A stretch of 39,470 nucleotides of DNA from Chara braunii (lineage: Eukaryota; Streptophyta; Charophyceae; Charales; Characeae), in NCBI GenBank assembly GCA_003427395.1, contig BFEA01000033.1, positions 1,839,456 through 1,878,925 on the forward strand. The letters run 5' to 3'. Below are positions 9,400 to 20,450 of this stretch, piece after piece. Every line of letters starts with the position of its first letter. Position 1 is the first letter of the stretch. The notes below the pieces were generated by a model. That model made no database searches. It saw only the letters and a program-made list of their open reading frames with translations, and was not told where the DNA came from. The translations under genes and the position numbers were made by a program.

Positions 9400-10459
9400 G
9401 ACCATGATTTTACAATCTGCACACCGGTTGTGCCGACCACCATGACGGAGTTGGTCTAAACTTAAAGATGTACGGGTCCTTCACACGACACTATAAGACG
9501 ATTTCCTCGACTATTGAGGCCGGGGCAAATCGGTGAGAAAATTTCGAGAGAGAATTGAGGCACGCAGTGATGGTTAGGATCGGTAGTAATACTCGCTGAC
9601 CGAGAAGGTCGAGGGGCTGATTAGGTTAGTGATGTACCAGGGACATCTACGACACACACTGAGACTTGGGATGATACATGTCTACTTACCGGTACTGATC
9701 CTCTGAAATTGCCAATTTGTCTCTCCTAATCGGCCCCGAGTACTCAACGTATTTACCTCAGTTTGGCATGATATCGGCCGGCCTGTTACCTAAGTTCTTT
9801 TTGCGGCCCCTAAATATCGCGGGCCTCTTTTCCCACCACTTGAGTGTTTCCTCGCTGCGACCCTCACTGACACGGCCACAGCTAAGTACCAGCCTTCAGG
9901 CCCTCTAGTGAACCAAGTGCTTTGAGGCCACACACGCGGATTCAGAAAAACGGGCGGACTACTAGGTGGGCCGAGACCCAATATGTATCGGGGCGGCTCC
10001 ACTTCTATTCGAAGTGTGACCTAGCTTAATAGGTTTCGGGGCAGATTGACAAACAAGAGACATAGGGATCGAATCTGCCCCGACCTACGAGCTAGCCTTT
10101 TGCTATAACGAAGCTGCGCTTTTACCCCGACTTCAGGCGAATGGGGTTTCGAACCCTCGACCTCGAAAATGAGAGAAGTTAGAATTAGAGTCTGTCGTGA
10201 CAGTTGGTACAATGGGGTAGTTAGTAATCGGATTTAGTTAGATTCGTTTTTTTTTTGTTTTTTTTTTTTTCTCTTTTCCTCTTTTATTTATTCATTTCCT
10301 TGTTGGATTTTAGGCCCCGTGGTTAATCTCTCGCTGCTTCACTTTCGTGAATCTACCTCCGAAGTCAGGACTGATTCAGGAAAAAGGAAGGTATGGATTG
10401 CGAAGGAACCTCGACCGAACTGAATCCACGTGCCGCACTGAGATCTCTCTCACGCGAGG

Positions 10460-10745
10460 GAGAGGAAGAAAACGCCAAGGTGAGTGAGGAGGGCGCGAGC
10501 ACCTCTAAAGAAAGGTGTGGGCGAAAAGAGAGGATACGCGTGGGCTGCGCCAGGAAGGCAGCGAGTACGACGAAGGAAGCCAACCGCTCGCACGAGTTGG
10601 GAGACGACGGGGTAAGAATACGATAGACAAAGCGGGAAGACAACGTGAAGGGGATAGCAGAATGGAAAACGCACAAGAAGGGGGAGAAGAAGAAGGAGGA
10701 AGAAGGAGGAGGAAGAGGAGAAGGAGAAGAGGGGAGGAGACAACT
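10460..10745. repeat. GAA/GGA-rich purine tract
   Basis: A strand-biased purine-rich region, densest at 10660-10738, ends in CTTACCT. The counterpart in the 3' LTR is about 34085-34400, with a longer AAGGAGG repeat. Long minus-strand frames across it are Ser/Leu/Phe-rich translations of the tract and are broken differently in the two LTRs. Confidence 0.75.
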
Positions 10746-10910
10746 TACCTGTCGTCTGCCCGGCTTGTTGGAAGGCGAGCTTGTGCCGGTCGGGCTCTGC
10801 ATATCGCGGTCTTGGTCTGCTGCACAACGTGGCGAGACGTAGCAGATTGGCTGCGATTGATCGAAGGCTGCGCCGACAGAGGAGGACAACAACAAAGAGG
10901 AAGAAAGGAC

Positions 10911-11550
10911 AGGTAAAGTCTCCTATTACACGGCTTATCTCACAGAACTTCCATCGATAGGATAAGCAAAAAAAATCGAATGAATCTACCGCTAGAATAC
11001 AGAAACATACACTACTATTACGTTTGTGACTATGAATGTGTGTATGTGCCCTGATCGCACGACTCATCCTCCGCTGCTTCAAAGAAATCGAATGAATCTA
11101 CCGGTAGAACTTGGAAGTACACATTCTTACACTTGCGTGCGTATGAGTATGTAAGTAGGAGAGGAAGTTCTCCATCGATTAGGATGAGTGACGCACCAGC
11201 CGATAGGTAAGTCTTCAACCCCCACGACCGACCTCACAGTACTTCTAGCGACAAAAGGGACTAAATCGAACGAGTCTACAGCTAAGACAGGGAAACATAC
11301 ACTGCTACTATGAGAGTTTTTGTGTGTGTGTGAGAGAGAGAGGGAGAGTGAAAGAAGGAGGAGGATCGAGTGAGTGACCAATGTTACGGTTTGCCTCACG
11401 CGCCTTCGATCCGAAATGAAGAGAAATCGAATGAATCTCCTGCTACAACATGGAAATGTACACCGTCACTCATGCCCGCACGTTGTCGCGCCTTCGCCCC
11501 GGCTCGTCTACAGCCTGCAAGATTGCCATTTGTGAAGTGTGTGTGTCTAG

Positions 11551-11584
<34 letters not shown>

Positions 11585-12590
11585 ATGAGATTTGCCTGGT
11601 CGCCGCAGATCATCACCCTTGTAGGTCGGGCAGCCTGTTCCTAAGAGCAGAGCATACGCCCCTCATCATGAGTAAAAGTGGACAGGAAACATAGCTAGTA
11701 TACATCCAACTGCGAACTACTATTATTATTATTATTATTATCATTGTTATCATTATTATTCTTATTGCTATTATTATTATCATATTTTATTATTATTCTT
11801 ATTATAATTATTATTATTTTGGCTAGAATGGATGTATATGACTTCCCTGTCGTCCGTGATCATCTTCAAGGTTGCGAACTTCCTCCATTTATAGTAGATG
11901 TCGTTGATTATGAATCTCTTCCTTCCGATAGCGCAGAACGACCCTGCTCGTTACCTACTGGGGTGAAGGAAAGATGGTGCACTCTACTGAAGTAGAAGAG
12001 AAAAGGATAGGTGGCGAAAGAAGGAGAAGGAGAAGAAATGGGAGGAGGAGAAGAGGGAAGAGAGAAGGGAAAGAAAAAGGGAGAAAGAAGGCAGCTTACC
12101 TAGCCAAGCTGTCAGTGTCTGCTACGACGTGACGCGGACTCATCATCCGCCCAACTAATTGAATGAGTGCCTGAGTCTGTCGTGTCCCCAGGCTGTGGTC
12201 TCAGTATATTGCACTTCTTGACGGATTGCGTTGAGCTGTCGACAACGGCGAAAAGAGAAGAGATAGGTGAGTCTCCAACTCCACGGCTTGCTCCTTGATA
12301 CTTTCGGGGACAAGATGGTCTAAACCGAATGTATCTACAGTTGTAACATGGAAATATACACCGCAAGTTGCGCTTGCTCGCTGTCGCGCTTTCGATCCAG
12401 TTCGTCTGCGGGATTGTCATTTGTAAGAGTGAACGTGTGTGAGTGTGTATGTGTGAGAGAGGGAGAGAGAAACGACACATTTTGTTTCCGATCTCGCGGC
12501 TAACCTCATGGTACTTCTACTGAGAAGAGATGCAAAGTCGAAGTGAATCTCCCGCTACAACATGGGAGTATGCACCACCACTTGCACGCC
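10911..12590 (+). repeat. Six degenerate units with AATCGAATGAATCTACC core
   Basis: A core of about 50 bases starting AAATCGAATGAATCTACC, then a GCTA-like segment, AACATGGAAA and ACACC-like sequence, recurs near 10975, 11086, 11263, 11424, 12320 and 12533. Several copies are preceded 50-60 bases earlier by AGGTAAGT- or AGGTGAGT-like sequence and a CACGGCTTACCTCAC-like segment. Spacers contain GT and GA microsatellites. In the 3' LTR the first four units are kept (34622-35100) and the last two are absent. Confidence 0.6.
11717..11817. repeat. (TTA)n microsatellite
   Basis: About 100 bases of imperfect ATT/TTA repeat. It lies inside the 1.38-kb segment missing from the 3' LTR. Confidence 0.9.
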
Positions 12591-13009
12591 AGCTGTCGCG
12601 CCTTCGCCCCGACTTTCGAAAGATGCACCCTGGCGCCATCGACCCGCCTCGGCTGCATACAGACAGAGAGAGAGAGATGGGGATAGGGATGTGAGAGCAC
12701 GTACCTGGTATTGGCGATGGTCTGCGCTAAGCGTCATCTTCGAGTACTTCGTTGTCTCCGACGTCAATAGTTGCATTGTCGATTAGTAGGCTAGTAGTAG
12801 CTGTGTAGAGGGTAGGCTGGGCGCCGAGCGCCAAGTAGGGAGAAGAGTCCAGACACATATGTTGGCGGTGGCGAGAGCGAGCTCTCATTGACATTTGGTT
12901 TTAAGTGTTACGATTCTCCATTGGTGTTATACTGGTGCAACGCTGCTTGTGGACCCTGTGATACGATTTGGCTTTCAACGTGATTGTGCAAGCTTAATAT
13001 TGTCATTTC

Positions 13010-13028
13010 GTTTTTTTTTTTTTTTTTA

Positions 13029-13109
<81 letters not shown>

Positions 13110-13112
13110 ATT
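13010..13112. repeat. Poly-T, (ATT)n and (GAT)n compound repeat
   Basis: A T-run followed by ATT repeats and then GAT repeats. The 3' LTR counterpart (35306-35375) keeps the T-run and ATT part but lacks the GAT block, so the repeat has changed length and type since insertion. Confidence 0.9.
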
Positions 13113-13502
13113 ATGACTACTATCACTAACAGCTGCCCATATTTGAATGGGGCCGTAACTGAAAGAAGTCGAGGGGATTGCTGGCCAAGATTTGCGTTTA
13201 CTTCCGGGAAGCTGTCGACATCATCATGTGGCATTGTAGGTAGTAGAGTAGAGAGGATCGGTCATCTGTAGTCTGAGCGCCGAGTGCCAAATAGGAGGTT
13301 CGGCATTAGGTTCTTCGTTGATGATGATGAGTCTCGATCAGCATTGTCACTTATGAGTTTTGCTGCGCGCTTATTTGATGGAACTCGTGTTGCAATACTG
13401 CTTTTTGTTCGAGGTTACGACTATCTGGTCTCATGTCTGTAATGCTGATTAGTTTTGAGGTTCACTATCACTTAGTTCCTTGCAAATGTGACTTATCGTT
13501 TC

Positions 13503-13553
13503 TACTATTATTATTATCATTATTATTACTATTATTATTATCATTATTATTAC

Positions 13554-13595
<42 letters not shown>
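13503..13595. repeat. (ATT)n microsatellite
   Basis: Imperfect then pure ATT repeat. The 3' LTR counterpart is at about 35760-35815. Confidence 0.9.
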
Positions 13596-13596
<1 letters not shown>

Positions 13597-13989
13597 TGCA
13601 ATCAGATTCGCGTTCTTTATCACTTCACCTGCGTGTAAGCAGGTGGAACCCCAAACCAGGTGTTGTCTTCTGGTTTACACTTCTGTTCGGGTTTACCTCA
13701 TTTTCACCGGGCCCTGAGTGCACACAGTCCCACGTGGTACTTGCTGACTGAACTAAGTGAGACTGGAACTGGGTACCTCTGACTCAGCATGGGTGGACCT
13801 CGCCGCTTGCCCACTTGCCTCTAGTCTGTTTAAGGGGCCACTCTCGGACCTTTCGAAGGTCTGGGGACTTGGCCCTTCGATACTGTAGCAGCTTCGACCT
13901 TGATCCTTCGGGACTGCAGCAGATACGACCCATACCTCTTAAGAAAATCCTACAACCATGACCCCGGGCTACACCCCTACATGACAGAC

Positions 13990-15400
13990 ATGCGGTTCAA
14001 TGACAGTCTGACAGACAGACACAGACGAGAGATAGACAGACAGACAGAATGCAGGCCATCAGACAAAATAACCAGACACAGTGTTAGACAGGACAGCGCA
14101 AGTAGACGAACAAATGCACTGAAAGTGAGAAAGAGGGGGAGAAAGTCAGACAAGAAAAAAGACAGAAAGACAGAAAGATGGAGGAAAAGCGGAGGAAGAC
14201 AGGGAAACATACAAACAAATAGGGAAAACAAACAGGCATATTGTAACAGTGACTAATGCACAAGCATTGTGACATTCACAATGACGCGGCGTGGTGACAT
14301 TCACAGTGTTTCAAACACAGTGGCACACATACATACATAGGGACGGGAACATAATCAGACAGAGTAACCCACAGTCACTCACGCACGGTGACACAACGAC
14401 GCGTACACAGTGAAAACACAGTGTTACACCGTGACACGCACTGAGGCACGCTGTGACACGCAAGGAGAGAGAGACATATACACTGAGATAGAGACAAAGA
14501 AGGAAGATAAAGAGAAAAGACGGTAATGAGATAAGTGTCTGGTGGATGGAGGGAAAGTCAGTTGATGTGTTGACCTCACGAACATTGGTTTCGGGTATTG
14601 AAGCAAGCCTGATTACGTGAGCACAGTTGTAGGCAGGATAGTAGGGTAGAATAGGCTGTGGCGCTATACGCTAGACAGAGAGGAGCGACTTTGGATACTG
14701 TGTTGGCATGGCCTATGGGCTTGAACGTTGGTCCGTTACTCCATTATATTGCTCTATTTGGATGGATTCCTTGTGTTATTGCGTTTTCCGCTTATATACG
14801 TCTACTCAGACATCTGTGTGAATGACAACTAGGTTTTCTGAAATACTGTTCACACTCATATCCATGCAAGTCAGCCATACAAAATAGACAGCCAGACATA
14901 CGGACAGACCTGCCAGGCGAATACACACCGACAAACAACAAACAAACAGTCAGATGCAAACAACACAGACAGTCAGAAGAACAGACGGGCTGATATACAG
15001 ACAGACGGTGACAAACAATGACAAAACAGACAGACACGAGATTCACTCACAGACATAGACAAAGGGGCAGACGATCATACGAACAGCGATGGACAGATAA
15101 ACCAGATAAAGCAGATGAACGCGGGTAGTCAAAACAAACAGGCAAAGGCCAACAACCAGACACACTGACACAGTGATATACACTGATACGCAGTGAAACA
15201 CACTAATACAAAATGACACGAACACAAAGATACAGATTCACAGCCAGACACAAAGTGAGATACACAGTTGGAAAACGCTGTCAGACACACGGAAAGATGC
15301 ACAGTTGAAAAACACGGACGGACACAGATAAAGACACAGTTTCAGACACACACACGCAAAGAAAACACGGAGACACGGAGAGAGGGAGAGAAAAATAAGG
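13990..15400. repeat. CAGACA/CACAGTGA-rich asymmetric block
   Basis: About 1.4 kb with strong strand asymmetry: many CAGACAGA, ACACAGTGA and CAAACA-type words and few T residues on the plus strand, with a more mixed interval at about 14580-14840. It looks like an old tetranucleotide expansion that has drifted. The same block is present in the 3' LTR (36200-37620). Minus-strand frames rich in Cys, Val, Ser and Leu are products of this composition, not genes. Confidence 0.75.
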
Positions 15401-16013
15401 TAAAACTCCGGCCACATGGTTGGCCTTACGCTGTTATGAAAGCAAATGCTTAGCTCATTAGAGTTCACATGTTAATTAAACTGGCATTTGAGATGACTTA
15501 CGACAAACCTAACGAAAGACAGACAGCGGGACACCCCGAATACTCCGCATGTGTTTATGATAGTTTTATCTCGCTGAGCCCTTGTTGGGACTGTCACACT
15601 CTCTGGAGAGGGAACGAGCTTCAATTTTTCTCTATACACTGAGCTCACGTTAACCACGCTGATCTTTCAGTTTGGAAATGGGTATCTCTGGGTTCCGACT
15701 TGTCTGAACTCAGGCCAGTGGCCCAGATAGAAGAGGCCAGAATTGTATGAACAATTGACTGGGCCTTGTCTGGCTTGTTTTGGATATGCTAAGCAAGTTA
15801 TGGAAGACTTATCTAGTGGAATTACCGCAATGGACACACTGATCCGTACATATGGGTTGCCTAGACGTCCGATGAGTGTTGAAGGAACGAAGGCAGGAAA
15901 AGGGACAGACGTATAGATAGACATGAGAGAAGAACGCAGATGCATGGAGAAAGGGGAAAGGTTTTATTGAGCGCTGTGTGCCATATATGGATATTTTACG
16001 TCAAATCAAATAT

Positions 16014-16085
16014 CGTTATTTTTTTTTTTATCATTTGTTTTATTAATTATTATTATTATTTTCTTTATTATTATTATTATTATTT
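16014..16085. repeat. Poly-T and (ATT)n microsatellite
   Basis: T-rich and ATT-rich stretch. The counterpart at 38236-38330 is longer. Confidence 0.85.
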
Positions 16086-16970
16086 GACATTATATGCTAG
16101 GGCGGGAGTTAGAGGTGGGACGGGTGCGAGGGGCTAGAGAGGGGAGGATCGTTGTCAAGAGTGATGACTTCTACCTCCTTCACCCTCCTCCACCTTTCCT
16201 ATGTCTAATCCCCTCGCACACCAACCTTTCAACAACGACTGTGGGAATAATGTTCTCAATTGCTTGCTATAACTAAATCTTAAGTACAAGAAACTTCAAT
16301 TCCGTATTTGGCCAGCTTAGACATATCCCAATAACAAGCCGATTGCGGCAGCTCTGCCGGAGTTCAAGAGGAACTCTGGAGGCAGAGAAGAATGAGGTGC
16401 GTACACTTCTGCCTAACCCCTAAACCCTTAGTTATAACCTTCAGGTAATTGTCTATGCTTGTAATAGTAAAGAGAGTACCTTGAGGCAGGATTTCTTCAG
16501 GACTAAATTTAAGCAGAGGGGAAAACAATAATGCTTAGGGAAGAAAGGCATGGAAGGGATCTGACTAGGTATGACTTATTGGAGCTGATAAACATAGCGA
16601 GAACGAGAAGTTTCGAGCAACAGTCTTGCTATGTGAATGTTTCTTTTGGGATGTGGCGTCGAAGGGATTGACTCCGTGCAGTTTTCGCTTGCTTCATAGC
16701 CCACCTGACCAATGTTAAGGAATCAGGTTCACAGTGGATTGAAGACTTGTGTATGCTACAGTTGAATAATGTGAGGTTGGATTGCATCAATTAACTCTTG
16801 TCCTATATTTGACCTGTACCTACATACTCTAAAAAATCCAAAGCTAACGCAGTCGGGGATCAGGCGGACAAGTTTAAGACATGGGGTTCAAGTCTCGTAT
16901 GACATACTCGCTCAGTCTTAAAGGTTTCCGAATGACCCAGGGCTCCAGTGGCGTTAGAAGTAATGACCGA

Positions 16971-18000
16971 CTTATCGCAATAATGTCTCTGACGAAGTAA
17001 TAAGACTAGCAAGGCTCCGAGAAGTATGCCTTATCACAATGATGTCACTAACAATGTGATAAGAGTAGCAAGGCTCCGAGAAGTCTTCCTTATCGCAATG
17101 ATGTCACTAACAATGCGATAAGAGTAGCAAGGCTCCGAGAAGCCTGCCTTATCGCAATGATGTCACTAACAATGTGATAAGAGTTGTAAGGCTCCGAGAA
17201 ACCTGCCTTATCGCGATGATGTCGCTAACGAAGTGATAAGAGTAGCAAGGCTCCGAGAAGCCTGCCTTATTGCAGTGATGTCACTAACAATGTGAAAAGA
17301 GTAGCAAGGCTCCGAGAAACCTGCCTTATCGCAATGATGTCACTAACAATGTAAAAAGAGTAACAAGGTTTGGAGAAGCCTGTCTTATCGCAATGATGTC
17401 ACTAACAATGTGATAAGAGTAGTAAGGCTCCGAGAAGTCTGCCTTATCGCAATGATGTCACTAACAATGTGATAAGAGTATCAAGGGTCCGAGAAACCTG
17501 CCTCATCGCAATAATGTCTCTGACGAAGTGATAAGAATAGCAAGACTCCGAGAAACCTGCCTTATCGCAATGATGTCACTAAGAATGTGATAAGAGTAGC
17601 AAGGCTCCAAAAAGCCTGCCTTATCGCAATGATGTCGATAACGGTGTGGTAAGAGCAAGAAGACTCCGAGAAGTCTGCCTTATCGCAATAATGGCACGAA
17701 CGGCGTAATAAGAGTAGCAAGGCTCCGAGAAGTCTGCCTTATTACCCGCCAACAGTGCTTCAATACGAAACAACAGTAGGAGGAGCAAGGCATCAAGATG
17801 CCTACCCTATTGTCCAACCGCATGGATGAAGGAAGTGGTAGCAAGAGGAGCGGGGCTCCGAGAAAGTCCGCCTCATTACCATCTGGCCTTGATCTAACGC
17901 GGGACAATGAGTAGGCGAAGCAAGGCCCTAGAGGGTTGCCCTATTACAATCAGACGCCAATAAAAGATTGGTAGATCCCGAGCAGTCTACCATATTACTA
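16971..18000 (+). repeat. 59-bp tandem double-hairpin array
   Basis: About 13 tandem units of 59 bp run from 16971 to about 17745, followed by about four degenerate longer units to 18000. Each unit can form two hairpins. Stem 1 is CTTATCRCA / TGYGATAAG around a conserved ATGATGTCACTAACAA loop. Stem 2 is GGCT-CCGAGA-AGCC. Paired changes are visible. Stem 1 reads CACA/TGTG in the unit at 17030 and CGCA/TGCG in the unit at 17089. Stem 2 reads GACT/AGTC at about 17670, GGCAT/ATGCC at 17789-17802 and TGGTAGA/TCTACCA at 17969-17992. Other differences keep G-T wobble pairs. The 3' LTR array starts at 39211 and breaks off after about three units. Confidence 0.85.
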
Positions 18001-19507
18001 CTACCCTTCTCAATAAAATTGGATCAATCAATTACTAACAGACTGCTTCTGATTCTGTTGAGGAGAGGATTGTAAGATCTTGGCCTTGAGAGATTTATCA
18101 CTCTATCTTGGAACTTCTGATTTGATTTCTATCATGTAACTTCTCACTAAGATGAATTGATGACACTGCTTGTGCCAAGAAAAAGAACCAAGAATGGGTC
18201 TTTGGTAAAGAATCTCAAAATAAGACTTATGTGGGATCACTGGGTTGGATGAGCTGGGAACGAACTTTGTTCATTTTCCAAAACCAATAGGACAACAGTC
18301 TGGCAGTTAGATAAGGATAGAGGTTAAACAGTGGATCACCGGTGAGCGTCGATCTCTAGGTCACAAGTCTAGAAGAGATTTTCTAGACCCCAAAATCGGA
18401 AAGAGGATAGTACGTTCCTTTCGGACTGTGTTGTGTCTACAGGTTTCATCACTCTTGAAGAAGATTACGGAAGAGAACCGTAAGGAACTGCACTGGATAA
18501 CAGGTCGGTAGAAATCCGACTCAACTTCCACATGGCTTGATACCCACACCTAAGACAAAACCTGAGAAGGAAACGAACAAATCTTTCCCTGTACCTAAGC
18601 CTGAATTGTCCAAGTTACTCTCGAAGGTCTTTTGAAAAGGTGAAGGGCTGGGTAAAAGGAGTCAAGAGTAGGAAGGAGTGTTGTTTTCAAGGTTTTGGGG
18701 GGTGAGGGACTAGCTATGAACGGGTTAAAGGTTGACGATTGTAGCGCATTCTGTGTTTGCATTTGTATGCGTGTATGTGATTTCTCACATCTGCACTGGT
18801 GTTGGCAGTGAACTGTCTTTTTGAGCTTTGAGATCGTCTAGGATATTCGGACACGGGGCACCTCAATTGTGAAAGTGAGGTCTGTCACTCATTCATTTCC
18901 CTTGATTTACATATATACGTATAACGAGGTCATACTCTGGTCTGAGCTTAGGAAGGTTATTGCTTAGGATTCTATTGAAATCTTGGTAAAGTGGGAGATT
19001 ACAAAAAGGGCTTCGACTTTGGCATTTCTCATATTGTCAACGAACGAGCATAAATTCATTGGTATAGTTAGCTAAAGCGTGGAAGACTGTCCGGAAAGGT
19101 CAATGTGATAAGATAGTCGGTCCGAGGGAGTTAGCCCCTCGAGGCTCGATTTATGGGTCAGTCTTAAGGCGTTCTACCGCGCGTATGCCTATGCTACGAC
19201 GATCGATAAAAACGTCCTCCACTGGCCTACCTCTACGATTGCATGTAAAAGCCTTCGCACGTGGATCAGTAGTTCAGCGCGGATACGCCCACCTAAGGGA
19301 TGGTGACAGCTTTCGCAAGTGGAGGTAAGTTATACCTCGGGGGATCTCTAACCTGTCGTAGGGATTCGCGAGAGGTATAGCACGCGCGCACGGTCGGAGT
19401 GGTATTTCGCTAAGGTGATAACACTGATAAGACTCTTGCGTGACATGATCGTGAGGTATGACACAATAACTACTTTGTGCCTGGGTGTGGGACCGTCGTG
19501 CGTGACA
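18001..19507 (+). other. 3' segment of the giant LTR
   Basis: No coding frame. It includes a perfect hairpin GTCTAGAA/TTCTAGAC near 18368-18389 and the 3'-terminal block (about 19120-19507) that is shared, at perhaps two-thirds identity by eye, with 8190-8598. That shared block is the most conserved part between the two LTR types, as expected of the R/U5 end beside the primer binding site. Confidence 0.55.
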
Positions 19508-19509
19508 GG

Positions 19510-19527
19510 TGGCGCCGTTGCCGGGAA
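19510..19527 (+). other. Primer binding site (tRNA-Asp)
   Basis: TGGCGCCGTTGCCGGG lies two bases after the LTR end and is complementary to the 3' end (CCA included) of plant-type tRNA-Asp. This is the primer used by Athila-like and other plant Ty3/Gypsy elements. The match looks exact over 16 bases and then fades. Confidence 0.88.
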
Positions 19528-19807
19528 ACTCGCTTCCTAGCCGAGGTCCTTAGTGAACGAATTCGGGAGAGGAAAGACGATGATCGAGGCAGAACGATAA
19601 CTTGAACTTAGATTTAACTAAAGATTCAAAGTTGAGTGGACGTTAAGCAAAATCAAGGTCACCACGCTAACGTAGGGATACGAATAAAATATTGATCAAG
19701 GGCAGTTGCTGACATAAGGTTACTCTAAGCAAAGACAGTACATAGATCATAGACTATCTGAAACATTCAATTTGATAAACGCCCCGCCTGCGCTTAAAGT
19801 CAACAAT

Positions 19808-20317
19808 ATGGCTCCTAAGGGCCATGGGACCGGTGCAGGAAGGGGAAGAGGCGGCAGGCAAGGGAAAGTCTCTGATAGGCCTATAGATTTGACCAAAGAA
19901 TGAGAAGATTGGAAAGAAAAGGATGAGGAATTAGAAGAAAAGGAGGAAGGGTTGAGGGCGCGGAGGCATCAAGATGAGTGGCGTGAGCGTACCCCAAGTC
20001 CGGAAAAAATGACTTATTATTCATACAAGTACGAAAGGCGTTATGACGCGTCTCCGCCACGCTTCGAGCCACCTAGCCGCCCGCGCCTTGGTCTTTATCC
20101 ACTATCTACCTCTTCGGCTCAAGAGCGGTAGTTGACCATCCTTCCTCAACCTCACCAACAAGGGCCCCAACCAATATCACGCGTTCCCGACCCTCCTGTT
20201 GTCTCTCAATCTACATCGTCTGACATAAGATTGTGTATCTCGCTCCTGATGTTTTTGTTATGCCAGATAGAGATCTGTGGGTTGGTATCTTACTTGTTAT
20301 ATAAAAAGATTTTATGA
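19808..20317 (+). pseudogene. Leader ORF: basic Gly/Arg then Pro-rich
   Basis: This is the first coding-like stretch after the primer binding site. ATG at 19808 opens MAPKGHGTGAGRGRGGRQG, a Gly/Arg-rich basic start, followed by a charged segment and a Pro/Gln-rich segment. In-frame stops are TGA at 19901-19903 (Trp likely before) and TAG at 20129-20131 (Gln likely before). After about 20240 the better-looking frame shifts (a segment like PDVFVMPDRDLW). It probably reads into the unknown domain starting near 20451, giving one ORF upstream of gag. Extra ORFs in that place are known from Ogre-type plant elements, but I see no specific similarity. The Arg/Gly-rich start suggests nucleic-acid binding, which is inference. 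Confidence 0.5.
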
Positions 20318-20450
20318 AGCATTGACTGAAGGCTCATGATAAAATGACAAGTAAAAGAGGTTAGCTGTTTCATGAGTTTGACGAAAAATGTCAATATTGG
20401 TGATAACTAAACAGGAATTGGGTATTGGGTTGTTGTTGTGTAGCAAATAG

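Larger units (their letters stand above)
9369..19507 (+). mobile_element. Giant 5' LTR (about 10.1 kb)
   Basis: The start is set by direct repetition: bases from TGTCGGACC at 9369 reappear at 32997, and the match continues, with indels, to the window end. The sequences upstream of the two copies do not match, which fixes the boundary at TG. The end is set at GACA (19507), two bases before a tRNA-Asp primer binding site. The TGTC start and GACA end form a short terminal inverted repeat, as LTRs usually have. The two copies look roughly 90-95% identical by eye, with many transitions, so the insertion is not recent. Inside are ATT/TTA microsatellites, GAA-rich tracts, a CAGACA-rich block, degenerate approximately 50-bp units and a 59-bp tandem array. 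No protein frame is kept intact in both LTR copies. An LTR this long is far above the usual few hundred to few thousand bases. Confidence 0.85.

Noticed and set aside
10365-11082. Long minus-strand frames in the LTR (also 33993-34733)
   Set aside because: They translate the purine tract into Ser/Leu/Phe-rich sequence, and they are split into different frames in the two LTR copies, so they are not conserved coding sequence.
12984-13271. Frames of poly-Ile/Met/Leu across ATT and GAT repeats
   Set aside because: They are microsatellite translations only.
13977-15468. Minus-strand Cys/Val/Leu-rich frames resembling membrane proteins (also 36201-37767)
   Set aside because: They result from the CAGACA/ACACAGTGA composition, are short, and differ between LTR copies.
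16971-17745. CRISPR-like regular palindromic repeats
   Set aside because: The units are contiguous 59-bp tandem copies without unique spacers, in a eukaryotic retroelement LTR, with no cas genes.
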